Of a DNA stretch of 64,000 nucleotides, positions 17,688 through 25,901 are shown piece after piece; positions within the stretch are counted from its first letter, which is position 1, and every line of letters starts with the position of its first letter. The DNA is from CBDFKQ01 sp965248855. GTDB lineage: Bacteria; Bacteroidota; Bacteroidia; Cytophagales; 172606-1. The DNA lies in assembly GCA_965248855.1 (NCBI GenBank), contig CBDFKQ010000018.1, positions 1-64,000 of the forward strand. The letters are read 5' to 3'. Both the position numbers and the translations under genes were made by a program. The notes beneath the pieces are model-generated. The model had not been told where the DNA came from. It did no database searches and worked only from the letters and a program-made list of their open reading frames with translations.

Positions 17688-18257
17688 GTATTGGGATATT
17701 AAATTGAAGACGTTTATTAAACACCGGCAAGTTGCTACTTTAATATGTTAAAAAAAAAGAAAGTCAACGACTCCTTTTTAGGAAGCCGGTGCCTTTATTT
17801 ATTCCGATAAAGAATTAATATTGTGAATTGCAGCGGAGGCATTAAGTGAATCATTATTTATTATATCGATATATACTTCCGGGCACTTAGGATAAATTGA
17901 ATTTAAATACTCTGCACAGCTGCCAGCGACATTTAGAGTTCTTGAAAACACCTTATATTCACTATTTTGATATCAAGATATTTGTTTTGCACCTTTGTTG
18001 GTAGAGGATACCAAGAAAGGCAAGAATTTTTGCAACAATTACTTAAAAGCACGACTCTGTCCAGATTAACTTAAGAAGGCAATTTATAAGAATTCAAAAA
18101 CGTTTTTCAAATATTTTTGCATGTATTTCGGACCGAGTCCTATCTTTCAAAAAGATTGAAGTGTAAACACTTCAATCAGAGGGGGTAGTAATTAAAAAGA
18201 TAATATCAAATAAAAATCAAAACTGATTTCTCAACTTAAATCTCTATAACTATTTTC
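17688..18257. other. 570-bp region with a possible gene relic and repeats
   Basis: A minus-strand frame of about 57 codons (17799-17970) ends at 17799 and reads AGSCAEYLNSIYPKCPEVYI; it lacks a start codon and may be a gene remnant. A degenerate TTGGTA hairpin (TTGGTAGAGGATACCAA) follows near 17997-18013, then the GACTCTGTCC hairpin element. Confidence 0.45.
18050..18190 (+). repeat. GACTCTGTCC / GAAGTG hairpin element, copy 1
   Basis: GACTCTGTCCAGAT at 18053, then 84 bases later GTCCTATCTTTCAAAAAGA, the 9-bp hairpin ATTGAAGTG-TAAA-CACTTCAAT and AGAGGGGG. The same order and spacing recur at 19129-19314. Confidence 0.75.
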
Positions 18258-19076
18258 ATGAAATCAAATATTATTTCCAAACTTGTTATTACCATCTTTG
18301 TTGCATTTATTTTTTTTCTGCATACACAAGCTCAAAGTGTTTTTTACTACGATAAACACTACAACCATACTGATAAGACCAATGCAAGCTTTTATGAGAT
18401 GATTACTGCCGACCCGCTTGAAAGGAACTTCGGCAGATATGAAGTATATTATATTTCAGGTAAGATATGTAAAAAAGGGTATTATTCATCGATCAAAGGC
18501 CGGACTAAAGAAGATACTTGCATTGAATTTTATGAAAATGGAAATAAAAAATCATTTGCATATTATCAGAATGGAAAAACTACAGGTGACTATTATACAT
18601 GGAATGAAAATGGCACGTTGAAATCAAAAACCACATATCAGGAAAATGGCCATGTAACCACTGTATTATTTTATGAAAACGGGGGTGTGCGACGTAAATT
18701 AATAACCGGTAACAATCAGAGCGTGGATAGTTGCTTTAATGGGAATGGACAATTTTTTAAATGTCTCAGCCCTTTTGAACAGGTGCCAACCTACCCGGGA
18801 GGAATTGAAGCTTTAAACCGGTTCATATCGGAGAATATTAAATACCCAAAAATTGCACGAAAAAAACTCAAGGAAGGAAAAGTCTATATATCTTTTATCA
18901 TCAATACCGAAGGCCAAGTTGAGTCGCCCTATGTATTAAAATCGGTTTCAAAAGAAATTGATGACGAAGCCGTAAGGGTAATTATGTTAATGCCAAGATG
19001 GACGCCTGCCATTCAAGATGAAAAAATAGTAAGTGTAAAATACACTCTTCCAATTAATTTTCATCTGAATAGATAA
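18258..19076 (+). CDS. TonB-family energy-transducer C-terminal protein with MORN-like repeats
   Basis: 272 residues. Signal peptide about 1-26 (ending HTQAQS). Residues 75-150 hold MORN/YwqK-type repeats (GYYSSIKGRTKEDTCIEFYENGNKKSFAYYQNGK split here for length as IEFYENGNKK, YYQNGKTTGDYYTW, YENGGVRRK). Residues 178-272 are a TonB C-terminal domain: PTYPGGIEALNRFI, NIKYP, GKVYISFIINTEG, DEAVRVIMLMPRWTPA, VKYTLPINF. There is a cleavable signal rather than a TonB N-terminal helix plus Pro-rich span, so it may be a periplasmic TonB-like domain rather than a true energy transducer. Flanked on both sides by copies of one hairpin element. Confidence 0.8.
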   Translation: MKSNIISKLVITIFVAFIFFLHTQAQSVFYYDKHYNHTDKTNASFYEMITADPLERNFGRYEVYYISGKICKKGYYSSIKGRTKEDTCIEFYENGNKKSFAYYQNGKTTGDYYTWNENGTLKSKTTYQENGHVTTVLFYENGGVRRKLITGNNQSVDSCFNGNGQFFKCLSPFEQVPTYPGGIEALNRFISENIKYPKIARKKLKEGKVYISFIINTEGQVESPYVLKSVSKEIDDEAVRVIMLMPRWTPAIQDEKIVSVKYTLPINFHLNR

Positions 19077-19128
19077 TTTTTAAATATCTTATTTCTCAGC
19101 TCGGTAAAGTGCCCTATTTTCCAAATAT

Positions 19129-19314
19129 AATAACCGACTAGTTTAAGTTTAGAACTTAAATCCAATATTAAAGCAGGACTCTGTCCGGTAATACTAAAAA
19201 AAATATTTAGAATAATTTTATAAACATTCATCAAAGAATTTTTTCAGGTATTTTAGACGGATTCCTGTCTTTTAAAAGGGTCGAAGTGTGAACACTTCAA
19301 ACAGAGGGGGGGGC
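19129..19314 (+). repeat. GACTCTGTCC / GAAGTG hairpin element, copy 2 (longest)
   Basis: TTTAAGTTTAGAACTTAAAT leader, GACTCTGTCCGG at 19169, then 86 bases later TTCCTGTCTTTTAAAAGGG, GAAGTG-TGAA-CACTTC and AGAGGGGGGGG. The leader and first half recur at 21542-21610. Confidence 0.75.
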
Positions 19315-19422
19315 CGGAATATAAACCTTTCGATTATTTGCTATTCTGTTTTGTTAATAGGATACCAATAAAGACAGATAAATTATTTGCAGCAGTCACT
19401 GAAATTTTTATAAATTCTCTGT

Positions 19423-19480
19423 GTTAAAGACACTACCCATTTTAAATCCGTAGAAATACTCTACGGATAGGGAGGGGCCA
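19423..19480 (+). repeat. CCGTAG hairpin element, copy 1
   Basis: CATTTTAAATCCGTAGAAAT followed by ACTCTACGGATAGGGAGGGG. The stem CCGTAG/CTACGG precedes a purine run. Second copy at 22051-22110. Confidence 0.75.
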
Positions 19481-19488
19481 AGTTGGTT

Positions 19489-19672
19489 AAGCATAATTTT
19501 TATCTTTTTAGTTACTTAAATTTAATCATTTAACTTCAACTCACCTAAATTATTGATATTTTGATATTGATTTTTTGATAATTTAAATTTTTAATTTTGC
19601 GGTTCGTTGTTTTCGCCTCTGTTGGTATTCTACCAACAAAAGAATAGCCGACAGCCGATAAGGCTAACATTC
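19489..19672. repeat. Long intergenic repeat, copy 2 (TTGGTA hairpin family)
   Basis: Nearly identical to 7452-7622: TTGGTTAAGCATAATTTTTA, then the ACTTCAA leader, AT motif copy d (19550-19585), hairpin TTGGTATTCTACCAA, and GAATAGCCGACAGCCGATAA then GGCT. Ends AATTTAAATAGAA, also seen at 21970. Confidence 0.85.
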
Positions 19673-19705
19673 CAATTTAAATAGAAATAAGTTTTTTAAC
19701 CTGTC

Positions 19706-19938
19706 TTATTTCGTTTTTGAATAAATCCATTTTTTATATTCTATTTTCATACAATGTCCACAAGGTCTATAACCAGTTTTAACAGCTTCATTTTCTGATG
19801 TAAAGAAAACTCTATTTTCTTTTTTCATTCGTTTGCCCGATTTGCATTGTAGTATTCCGTATATTTTTAATTCTTATTTCCACCAAAGCAAATTTCCGTT
19901 TGCTTAATTTTACTTTTTAAGTCAAGATGTTTTATCAT
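19706..19938 (-). pseudogene. Ada-type metal-binding domain protein, frameshifted
   Basis: A stand-alone Ada N-terminal-like domain of about 78 residues. From the ATG at 19938 it reads MIKHLDLKSK...ICFGGNKN, then a one-base deletion near 19868-19872 brings a stop; adding one T there restores NLKIYGILQC. The other frame continues CKSGKRMKKENRVFFTSENE and GYRPCGHCMKIEY to a stop at 19706. The KRMK-EN-VFF-SE-EA-GYRPC-HC pattern is that of the zinc-binding alkyl-acceptor domain of Ada, though only three of its four Cys positions are Cys here. Third gene of the SDR/2OG operon, starting two bases after the original stop of the oxygenase. Confidence 0.75.
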
Positions 19939-19940
19939 TT

Positions 19941-20641
19941 TTAACTCAAAGCATCGTGAAAAATAATTCCCAAGGTGTGTCGTTCACCGCTATGAATTTC
20001 ACTCCGTGTTTCATATTAACACGATAATACCCTTTAGTTCCTTTTACAGGGCGGAAGTTAGTTGTAAAAATTAGCATATCGCCTTTCTTTGGTTTTAGTA
20101 CCGTTGCTTTTGATTGTGCTCTTGGCGTTTGTTGAGTTAATACAAATTCACCACCTGTAAAATCCTGATCAGGTTCGTTTAAAAATAAAACTGTTTGAAT
20201 TGGGAAATACACATCTCCGTACAAATCCTGGTGCAAAGTATTATGTCCGTTTTTACCGTATTTCAAAATAAGAACGGTTGCCTTTTTTTGATTATTTGCA
20301 TTACATTGTTCTAAAAGTTGTTGATGTGTATCAGGAAAAACTATATCAATATTTAGCATGTTCATCCAAGCGTTTGCAATTGGTGCAAGTTTCGGATATA
20401 CACTTTCTCTAATACTTTGAATAAGATTTGGCAATGGATAATTGAAATATTTATATTCGCCTATACCAAAACGATAGCGTTCCATCACTACCGTTTTTCT
20501 GTAAATATTTGGGTTATTATAGTCAATTATGAAGTCAGTGCATTGGTCACTAGTTAAGATTTTTGAAATTATAGCAAAACCCTTTTCGTGCATTTCTTCA
20601 ACTATGTTTTGCCAATTAATTGACGCAATTTTCTCTTCCAT
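19941..20641 (-). pseudogene. 2OG-Fe(II) oxygenase, C-terminus frameshifted
   Basis: About 233 residues. The iron ligands are visible: HQDLYGDVYFPIQ (His-x-Asp) and the distal His in NMKHGV. Directly after HGV the frame slips near 20001; in the present frame the protein ends with unrelated residues at 19946, while the other frame gives SEIHSGERHTLGIIFHDALS, the expected end with the 2-oxoglutarate-binding Arg. Loss of one GAGT unit from a tandem GAGTGAGT explains the shift. So the co-substrate Arg is lost and the product is probably inactive. Its ATG overlaps the original stop of the SDR gene (TAATG), showing translational coupling. Confidence 0.8.
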
Positions 20642-21393
20642 TATTTTATATTTGACAATCCACCATCAACGGTAATTTCAATTCCGTGAATGTATTAAGC
20701 ATCATCAGAAGCAAGGAAAGCTACCGTTTTGCCGATTTCAGAAGATTCTCCGAAACGTTTAAAGGGAAGCGTAGGTACTACTGATTCAATAAACCCTTTA
20801 ATTTGTTCAGCTGTTAGGCCTGTTTTATCAAAACCATTAGTCTTAATATAACCCGGGCTAATTCCGTTAACACGAATATTTTTAGCTGTAGATTCTGCTG
20901 CAAATGTTTTTATAAAAGACTGTACTGCTGATTTTGCTGCAGAATATACAGACATATTGGAATAGCCTATTTCTGTAACCACAGATGTATTCAAAATAAT
21001 AGAGCCACTTTCATTTATAATTGGAAGAAGTTGTTGTACCGTAAAAAAAGTTCCTTTTACCAACACATTAAAGAGTTCATCAAACTGCTCTTCGTTTACC
21101 ATTTCAATTGGCGCAAATTTTCCATACCCTGCATTTACAAACAAAATATCCAATTTATTTATATTCAGTTTTATTTTCTCTTGCAGTTCAAAAATATCAG
21201 ATAACTTTCCTGCATCAGATACTATTCCGTACGCATTTTCACCCAATTGTTTTACTGCTTGATTAACAGTTTCTTGACTACGACCTGTAATAATAACATT
21301 TGCTCCTTGGTTAATAAATTCTTGAGCAGTGGCAAATCCCATTCCGCTTGTTCCGCCTGTAATTAAGGCTACTTTGTTTTTTAATTTTTGCAT
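20641..21393 (-). pseudogene. Short-chain dehydrogenase/reductase with premature in-frame TAA
   Basis: The classic SDR features are present: TGGTSGMG near residue 12 for NAD(P), NAG, the catalytic Ser in ILNTSVV, YSAAK (Tyr and Lys) and SPGYIKT. A TAA at 20695-20697 stops the protein at FLASDDA, but the frame continues YIHGIEITVDGGLSNIK to a second stop at 20641-20643. That ending is the normal SDR C-terminus, and the second stop overlaps the next gene's ATG. A single TCA-to-TAA change would explain it. Loss of 17 residues at the end may or may not abolish activity, since this segment closes the fold. Confidence 0.85.
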
Positions 21394-21904
21394 TTCTGTT
21401 TGTTTTAAATTGAATGCAAAGATTTACATAGTTAAGTAGCGATAAAACCCGAAACTTGCTAAATAAATTCTGAATGTGTTTTTGTCCCTCCCAACCAATG
21501 ATAGCTGTTTTTCGTGTATTGCCCACATATACCCACCAAATAAACGGACCGGTTTAAGTTTAAAAACTTAAATCCAATTTTAAAAGCAGGTGTCTGTCCG
21601 GATTTAACTTTAAAAAGCAATTTATTACCTTAGTTCGATTATAAAATAGTGTCAATTGTGATTTTGGATTACATCAAATGTAAGGGCTGGTTTTTTCGAA
21701 AAAAACTATAGGCAATTAGTGCAGAAATGGTATTTGTTATGAAGTTTCCAAATGAACGATGCACGGAATGCTCTACCTGACACATATTTTTAAGTCATCA
21801 TTTATCGTTTCAATTATAGATCTTTTTCTTAAATATATTTTATCCTTTAGCTCCATTAAACAAGTCTTCATGTTATTTCTAATATTGGTTATCAGATGTA
21901 AACC

Positions 21905-21985
21905 ATTTTCGCCTTTGTTGGTATTTTACCAACAAAAGAATAGCCCAACAGCCGATAAGGCTACATTTCAATTTAAATAGAACCA
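21905..21985 (+). repeat. TTGGTA hairpin family, copy 4
   Basis: CGCCTTTGTTGGTATTTTAC then CAACAAAAGAATAGCCCAAC, AGCCGATAAGGCT and AATTTAAATAGAA. Lacks the upstream AT motif. Confidence 0.8.
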
Positions 21986-22050
21986 AAGTTTAAGAAAGGT
22001 AATTTTGTTTTATTCAAAATAATATAAACAAGTGGAAATTGATGATGTCT

Positions 22051-22110
22051 TTTTTTAAGACATTACTACTCATTTTAAATCCGTGGAAACACTCTACGGG
22101 GTAGGGAGGG
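22051..22110 (+). repeat. CCGTAG hairpin element, copy 2
   Basis: CATTTTAAATCCGTGGAAAC followed by ACTCTACGGGGTAGGGAGGG, matching 19423-19480. Confidence 0.75.
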
Positions 22111-22160
22111 TTTTTCCAATATTCTACATTGATTTTCACTTTCTATTCTTGCAAATATGA

Positions 22161-22430
22161 CGGGGGATATCCTTTCCGCTCACCTCTGCTTATCGTGAGG
22201 AAATACTTAAGAAAATACAGCTACTGAATGGCATTAAATCGGGCAGAATATCCACCGGCTATGATAATATAGGAGATCGAATCATCATGATTCATTCTCA
22301 TAAAACAGGTGCATTATACTTTGACCAAGAAAGTTCGGGAAAAGCAGGGGTTTCAAACAGAGATAAATTCCCGGAGGTAATTCATTTCTTAGAGGGAATT
22401 ATAGGGAAAAAGATGCAATCAAGTAAATGA
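22161..22430 (+). pseudogene. 3' remnant of an unknown gene
   Basis: An 89-codon open frame with no start codon at its beginning (preceded by an in-frame TGA) and no match I recognise. It reads TSAYREEILKKIQLLNGIKS, GDRIIMIHSHKTGALYFDQE and ends GIIGKKMQSSK. Codon use and amino-acid composition look protein-like. The size and place, next to a secreted orphan, recall displaced immunity or cassette genes, but that is only a guess. Confidence 0.45.
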
Positions 22431-22529
22431 CTAATAATTTAATAATTATTTATGAATTTGTGGTTCTTTATGCATCTTGTATAAAACCACATATTAACCG
22501 GACTTATAGTTTAACTTAAACAAACTTAA

Positions 22530-23231
22530 ATGAAAAAATTATTTAAAATTGTTCTATCAATATTAATTATGAACACTATGTCAGCAAATAGTCAGTCTCA
22601 GAAAGTCGGTGGATCTAAAATTATAAGGGAAGTTGGTGAAATACGCTCAATATTAACACCCAGATTATTGCCGGTAACAGACATTGGAAGTAAAACTATT
22701 CCGGTTCCTGCCATGCCTAAAAATTGGGATGGGCTAGTGATTACATACGATAAGATATTCGGCGAAGCTCAAGATCTCATGCATTCTTACCTCGTTTGGA
22801 ATACTAAAACTAAGGAAGGGATTATCATCAATCCTTTGAAAAAGGATATTCAGTTTATTATTGAATTAGCGAATAAACAAAAAGGAATTCATTGGCTCTA
22901 TATAATAGACACGCATACTTTTTATAATGAAGCAATATCGACTGAAGATTTCACAGAAGGATCGAATAATGCCGCAAATGGTTTTGAATCTGACCAAAGA
23001 TTTTATTTCTTTGATATTAAGATTTATAACAAAGAAAAAGGAAAGGAAAACATTGCAGTAAAGGAAGTAGCGAAGCAATTAAATTCCCAAGCAATTATTC
23101 CCGGATATTCTAAAGTCAAACCCACAAAAGCCAGTCCGATTACTGTTTGCAGAATTGGCGATGCACAATCTGATAAAGACTCAGTTATTTCCTGGGGACC
23201 GTTTTTATTTATGACAGAAAATTGTAAATAA
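22530..23231 (+). CDS. Hypothetical secreted protein
   Basis: 233 residues, not recognised. Signal peptide about 1-21 (IVLSILIMNTMSANSQ). The mature part is mixed alpha/beta with NWDGLVITYDKIF, SYLVWNTKTKEGIIINPL, IHWLYIIDTHTF and a closing ISWGPFLFMTENCK. It has the same signal-peptide style as the gene at 13288 (SANSQ) and shares the NCK ending of the protein encoded at 11427-13286, hinting that these genes belong to one family of exported accessory proteins. Lone gene in a repeat-rich stretch. Confidence 0.6.
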   Translation: MKKLFKIVLSILIMNTMSANSQSQKVGGSKIIREVGEIRSILTPRLLPVTDIGSKTIPVPAMPKNWDGLVITYDKIFGEAQDLMHSYLVWNTKTKEGIIINPLKKDIQFIIELANKQKGIHWLYIIDTHTFYNEAISTEDFTEGSNNAANGFESDQRFYFFDIKIYNKEKGKENIAVKEVAKQLNSQAIIPGYSKVKPTKASPITVCRIGDAQSDKDSVISWGPFLFMTENCK

Positions 23232-23383
23232 CATATAAAGTCAATTTGCGACGTTTACAGTAGATGTGATTAGTATCTCATGATAAAAAATTGTCTATGA
23301 GTATAAGCAATAACTTAAATTATGCATCTTCAAATAATATATATTAAATTTATCAGGTTTTTTTTCACATTAACCAAACATTT

Positions 23384-23866
23384 ATGAATTATTTCATATT
23401 TTTCATTCTTATATTTTTCCCACAAATCATTATGGAACCTACTGCAAATGTGCCTTTTGAATTACCCCAAAGCTGGTCAAAAGATTTTCAGTTTTCAGTT
23501 CATAGTGGGGTTGGTATGCAAGACGAATCAACGGTTTGTACCTATACTTATGATACTTGCAAATATGTTCATCGTGAAGGCAGCAAAAAAACAATTATTT
23601 CCTTCCCTTTAAAAGAAGCTTATAGAGTGTTAATTTTTAAAAAGCTCCATGAACTTAACGTAGACAAAATCAGGTCAAAGAAAAATGATAAAAGAATGAG
23701 TGATGAAGCAGTAGCCATGATATGTTTTCACTCAGCTAAAGTTCAAGAATATTGCCTAAGCGATGGTGGCGAAGAAGCAATTCAGAAGGAAGATCTGGCT
23801 CACTTTGGAGCTGCCTATAGGTTTCTTATGAATTATGGCAAATCTAAAGGGCAGGAAAAAAATTAA
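23384..23866 (+). CDS. Hypothetical exported protein
   Basis: 160 residues, not recognised. Hydrophobic N-terminus (FIFFILIFFPQII) acts as signal peptide or anchor. The mature part begins EPTANVPFELPQSWSKDFQF and has four Cys (CTYTYDTCK, MICFH, EYCLSDGG), of which the first pair could form a disulfide. Ends KSKGQEKN. Followed by a response-regulator relic. Confidence 0.55.
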   Translation: MNYFIFFILIFFPQIIMEPTANVPFELPQSWSKDFQFSVHSGVGMQDESTVCTYTYDTCKYVHREGSKKTIISFPLKEAYRVLIFKKLHELNVDKIRSKKNDKRMSDEAVAMICFHSAKVQEYCLSDGGEEAIQKEDLAHFGAAYRFLMNYGKSKGQEKN

Positions 23867-23880
23867 AAGTTAGACATACT

Positions 23881-23976
23881 CAGTTACCATTGCAGGAAGC
23901 AGCTTTGGTTTATATTCATATGCCTATAGTGAACGGATATGAATTTATAGAAAAGTTTAAGCAAATGGATTCCTAA
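23881..23976 (+). pseudogene. Response-regulator receiver-domain relic
   Basis: About 31 codons read LVYIHMPIVNGYEFIEKFKQ then MDS and a stop. This is the phospho-acceptor loop region of a CheY-like domain (normally DI(x)MPxMNGxEF), with the Asp replaced by Tyr and both ends lost. A relic only. Confidence 0.6.
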
Positions 23977-23982
23977 TTGAAA

Positions 23983-24022
23983 CTTCCTCCCGTTGAAGTG
24001 AAACACTTCGACCGGAGGGAAA
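23983..24022. repeat. GAAGTG hairpin element, isolated hairpin
   Basis: CCTCCCGTTGAAGTG-AAA-CACTTCGACCGGAGG, a 15-bp stem with two mismatches, sharing GAAGTG/CACTTC and the flanking G run with the elements at 18050 and 19129. It lies at the 3' end of the SDR at 24038 and may serve as its terminator. Confidence 0.65.
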
Positions 24023-24037
24023 TTATGTTGTCATCTT

Positions 24038-24760
24038 TTACCAGACTATTTCACCTTCAGCGTTTAAAAATTTTCCTGTTTTTCCGTCTTTGCCAAGTGT
24101 TGCATACTTTACAATTACATTGGCAGCATCTTCAACTTTTTTATCTCCCATGTGATTATTAAAATCGGTTGCTGTAAATCCGGGGCACACACAATTCACC
24201 TTGAAATTTGTGTCTTTCAATTCAACCGCTAACATTACGGTGTATGCGTTCAAGGCGGTCTTTGATGGGCCATAAGCTGCAGGCTTGAATTGTGCGAATT
24301 TCCAATTCGGGTCGCTGTGATTTGTTAATGAAGACAATTCGGTAGTTACATTTACAATTCCGGGTTGATCTGATTTTTTTAGCAATTCCATAAACTCTTG
24401 GGTTACTTGAACCGCACCGAAAAAATTAGTTTCAAATACAAGTCGTAAGGTATCAATAGAAACTTTTGTTGCCGGTTGCGGAAAGCCACCACTAATGCCT
24501 GCATTATTAATCAGTACATCTAGCTTTTGAGTTTTTGCTTCAAGTTCTTGCCTTGCTACTTTAATTGAATTGATGTCTGTAACATCTAATTGAATACATT
24601 CCACATTTGTCAGGCCCAAAGCTTCTAAATTTTCAACTGCTTTAAACCCTTTCGATTTGTCTCGGCTACCGATGTAAACGAAATAACCAAGTTGGGCTAA
24701 TTGTTTAGCGGTTTCAAAACCGATGCTTTTGTTTGCTCCTGTTACTAATGCAGATTTCAT
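24038..24760 (-). CDS. Short-chain dehydrogenase/reductase (carbonyl-reductase-like)
   Basis: 240 residues, intact. Cofactor motif TGANKSIGFE at residue 7, NNAG near 87, a catalytic Ser-x-Tyr-xxx-Lys set in TELSSL and YGPSKTA, and PGFTATD near 195. The TGxNKGIG-like start, the inserted SNHSDPNWKF-type segment and the GKTGKF ending resemble the carbonyl-reductase/menthone-reductase group. NADPH preference is likely from the SRDKSK sequence after strand two. Transcribed divergently from nothing and downstream of an AraC regulator on the same strand, which probably controls it. Confidence 0.88.
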   Translation of the reverse strand: MKSALVTGANKSIGFETAKQLAQLGYFVYIGSRDKSKGFKAVENLEALGLTNVECIQLDVTDINSIKVARQELEAKTQKLDVLINNAGISGGFPQPATKVSIDTLRLVFETNFFGAVQVTQEFMELLKKSDQPGIVNVTTELSSLTNHSDPNWKFAQFKPAAYGPSKTALNAYTVMLAVELKDTNFKVNCVCPGFTATDFNNHMGDKKVEDAANVIVKYATLGKDGKTGKFLNAEGEIVW

Positions 24761-24825
24761 TTTTATATTTTTTGATGAACAACAAAAGTCGGGGGAGAAA
24801 AACTAAGTGAGATGGACTTTTCACT

Positions 24826-25740
24826 TTAATTGCTTAACAAATCTTGAATGCTTTCTACAAACTGAGTAATACTCTTTCCGGTGTTTTTTTTGAAAAGCTT
24901 AGAAAAATAATCAGGGTCGCTAAAACCTAATGCATAAGCCAATTCCTTAACCGATGTATCGGAATAAAAAAGTTTTCTTTGTGCCTCTAATATCAAACGA
25001 TTTGTGATAAATTCTTTAGGTGATACACCTGAAAACTCTTTTACAATGTTGTAAAGATTATTTGTGGTTATAGCAAGATTGTCGGCAATGGTTTGTATAG
25101 AATGTTGCTCCGTCAAATGAGTTTCAACAACAATTTTAAACTCAACGTATTTTGAAAGTTTGTTTGTTTCCGACTTTTCTTTTGCAACACCATTAAAATA
25201 TGCCTTGTTAAGCTCTGTTAAAAGTGAATTAAGATGAGCCAAAATAATTTCAGCATCTTTTTGATCGTTATCTGAATTTAAAATTTTGTTGAGTATTTCA
25301 AAAAGTATTTTTACTCGTTGTTTTGAATCTCTATCAAATGAAATGATTTGTGAGTTTAAAGGATTGAGCAAAAAGAAAAATTGTTTAGGAAGTAAAGACA
25401 AGCAATTTTGGTCAAAACTCATTTTGAAACATTCGATGTCATCTTTCTTGTGGGCAGGCGCGGAATGAATTTGATTAGGCAAAACGAAAAACAACTGTCC
25501 GCTTGTAATGGTTAAATCTTTTAAATCAACCTTATGGGTAAGTGAACCGCTTTCAACGAACGCAAAAAAATAATTGGCTTTTCTATGAGGCCGGGTAAGC
25601 ATTTTAATTACATCAGCAGGCAAATAATTATTTGAGTTAGAGCTTACTCTAATTGCAAGTTTGTCATGTTGCTTTATTTGTTGAAGCAGTTCTTTTGTTT
25701 CTTGCATTGTTTGTCTGTTTGATAGTTGTGATTTCGCCAT
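24826..25740 (-). CDS. AraC-family transcriptional regulator
   Basis: 304 residues from the ATG at 25740; an ATG at 25707 (MQETKELLQQ) is an equally good start. The N-terminal half is a cupin-like sensor domain (YFFAFVESGSLTHKV, GQLFFVLPNQIHSAP). The C-terminal 100 residues hold the two helix-turn-helix motifs of the family: TIADNLAITTNNLYNIVKEF then VKELAYALGFSDPDYFSKLF with the usual GFSDPDYFSKLFKKNTG signature. It lies 65 bases upstream of the SDR on the same strand, so regulation of that enzyme in response to a small ligand is the natural inference. Confidence 0.9.
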   Translation of the reverse strand: MAKSQLSNRQTMQETKELLQQIKQHDKLAIRVSSNSNNYLPADVIKMLTRPHRKANYFFAFVESGSLTHKVDLKDLTITSGQLFFVLPNQIHSAPAHKKDDIECFKMSFDQNCLSLLPKQFFFLLNPLNSQIISFDRDSKQRVKILFEILNKILNSDNDQKDAEIILAHLNSLLTELNKAYFNGVAKEKSETNKLSKYVEFKIVVETHLTEQHSIQTIADNLAITTNNLYNIVKEFSGVSPKEFITNRLILEAQRKLFYSDTSVKELAYALGFSDPDYFSKLFKKNTGKSITQFVESIQDLLSN

Positions 25741-25795
25741 AGAATTACAGGTAACTTTTTTGGGCTCTGAGTTCAGGCGGGTTTCGGAGCACAAA

Positions 25796-25901
25796 GCTTC
25801 AATTTATTACTGAAGTTCAATTGGAAAACTGCTGTTGATTTGCACCGCCACGGCGGACTGTGTCAGCCCGCCTGACACAAAACCCGTGTTACGGGCTGTG
25901 G
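25796..25901. repeat. Palindrome-rich spacer between AraC and Fic genes
   Basis: Contains TGTGTCAG-CCCGC-CTGACACA (perfect 8-bp stem) and CCCGTGTTACGGGC. More GC-rich than the surroundings; resembles a cassette border. Confidence 0.5.

Larger units (their letters stand above)
21394..22160. other. 767-bp gene-less region with repeat fragments
   Basis: No supported gene. Contains the first half of the GACTCTGTCC element (21542-21610), TTGGTA hairpin family copy 4 (21905-21985, TTGGTATTTTACCAA then CAGCCGATAAGGCT) and the second CCGTAG hairpin element (22051-22110). About 300 bases between 21610 and 21900 hold nothing I recognise. Confidence 0.6.

Noticed and set aside
18258..19076. YwqK-type antitoxin
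   Set aside because: The MORN-like repeats alone prompted the idea, but the signal peptide and TonB C-terminal domain point to a cell-envelope protein.
10473..20697. Stop-codon reassignment (TAA as sense)
   Set aside because: TAA ends many intact genes in the window (for example arfB, nrdA, ftsK, mutS); two internal TAAs are better read as mutations.
7452..24022. Repeats as a CRISPR array
   Set aside because: Copies are kilobases apart, differ in length, lie among genes and lack regular spacers; no cas genes are present.
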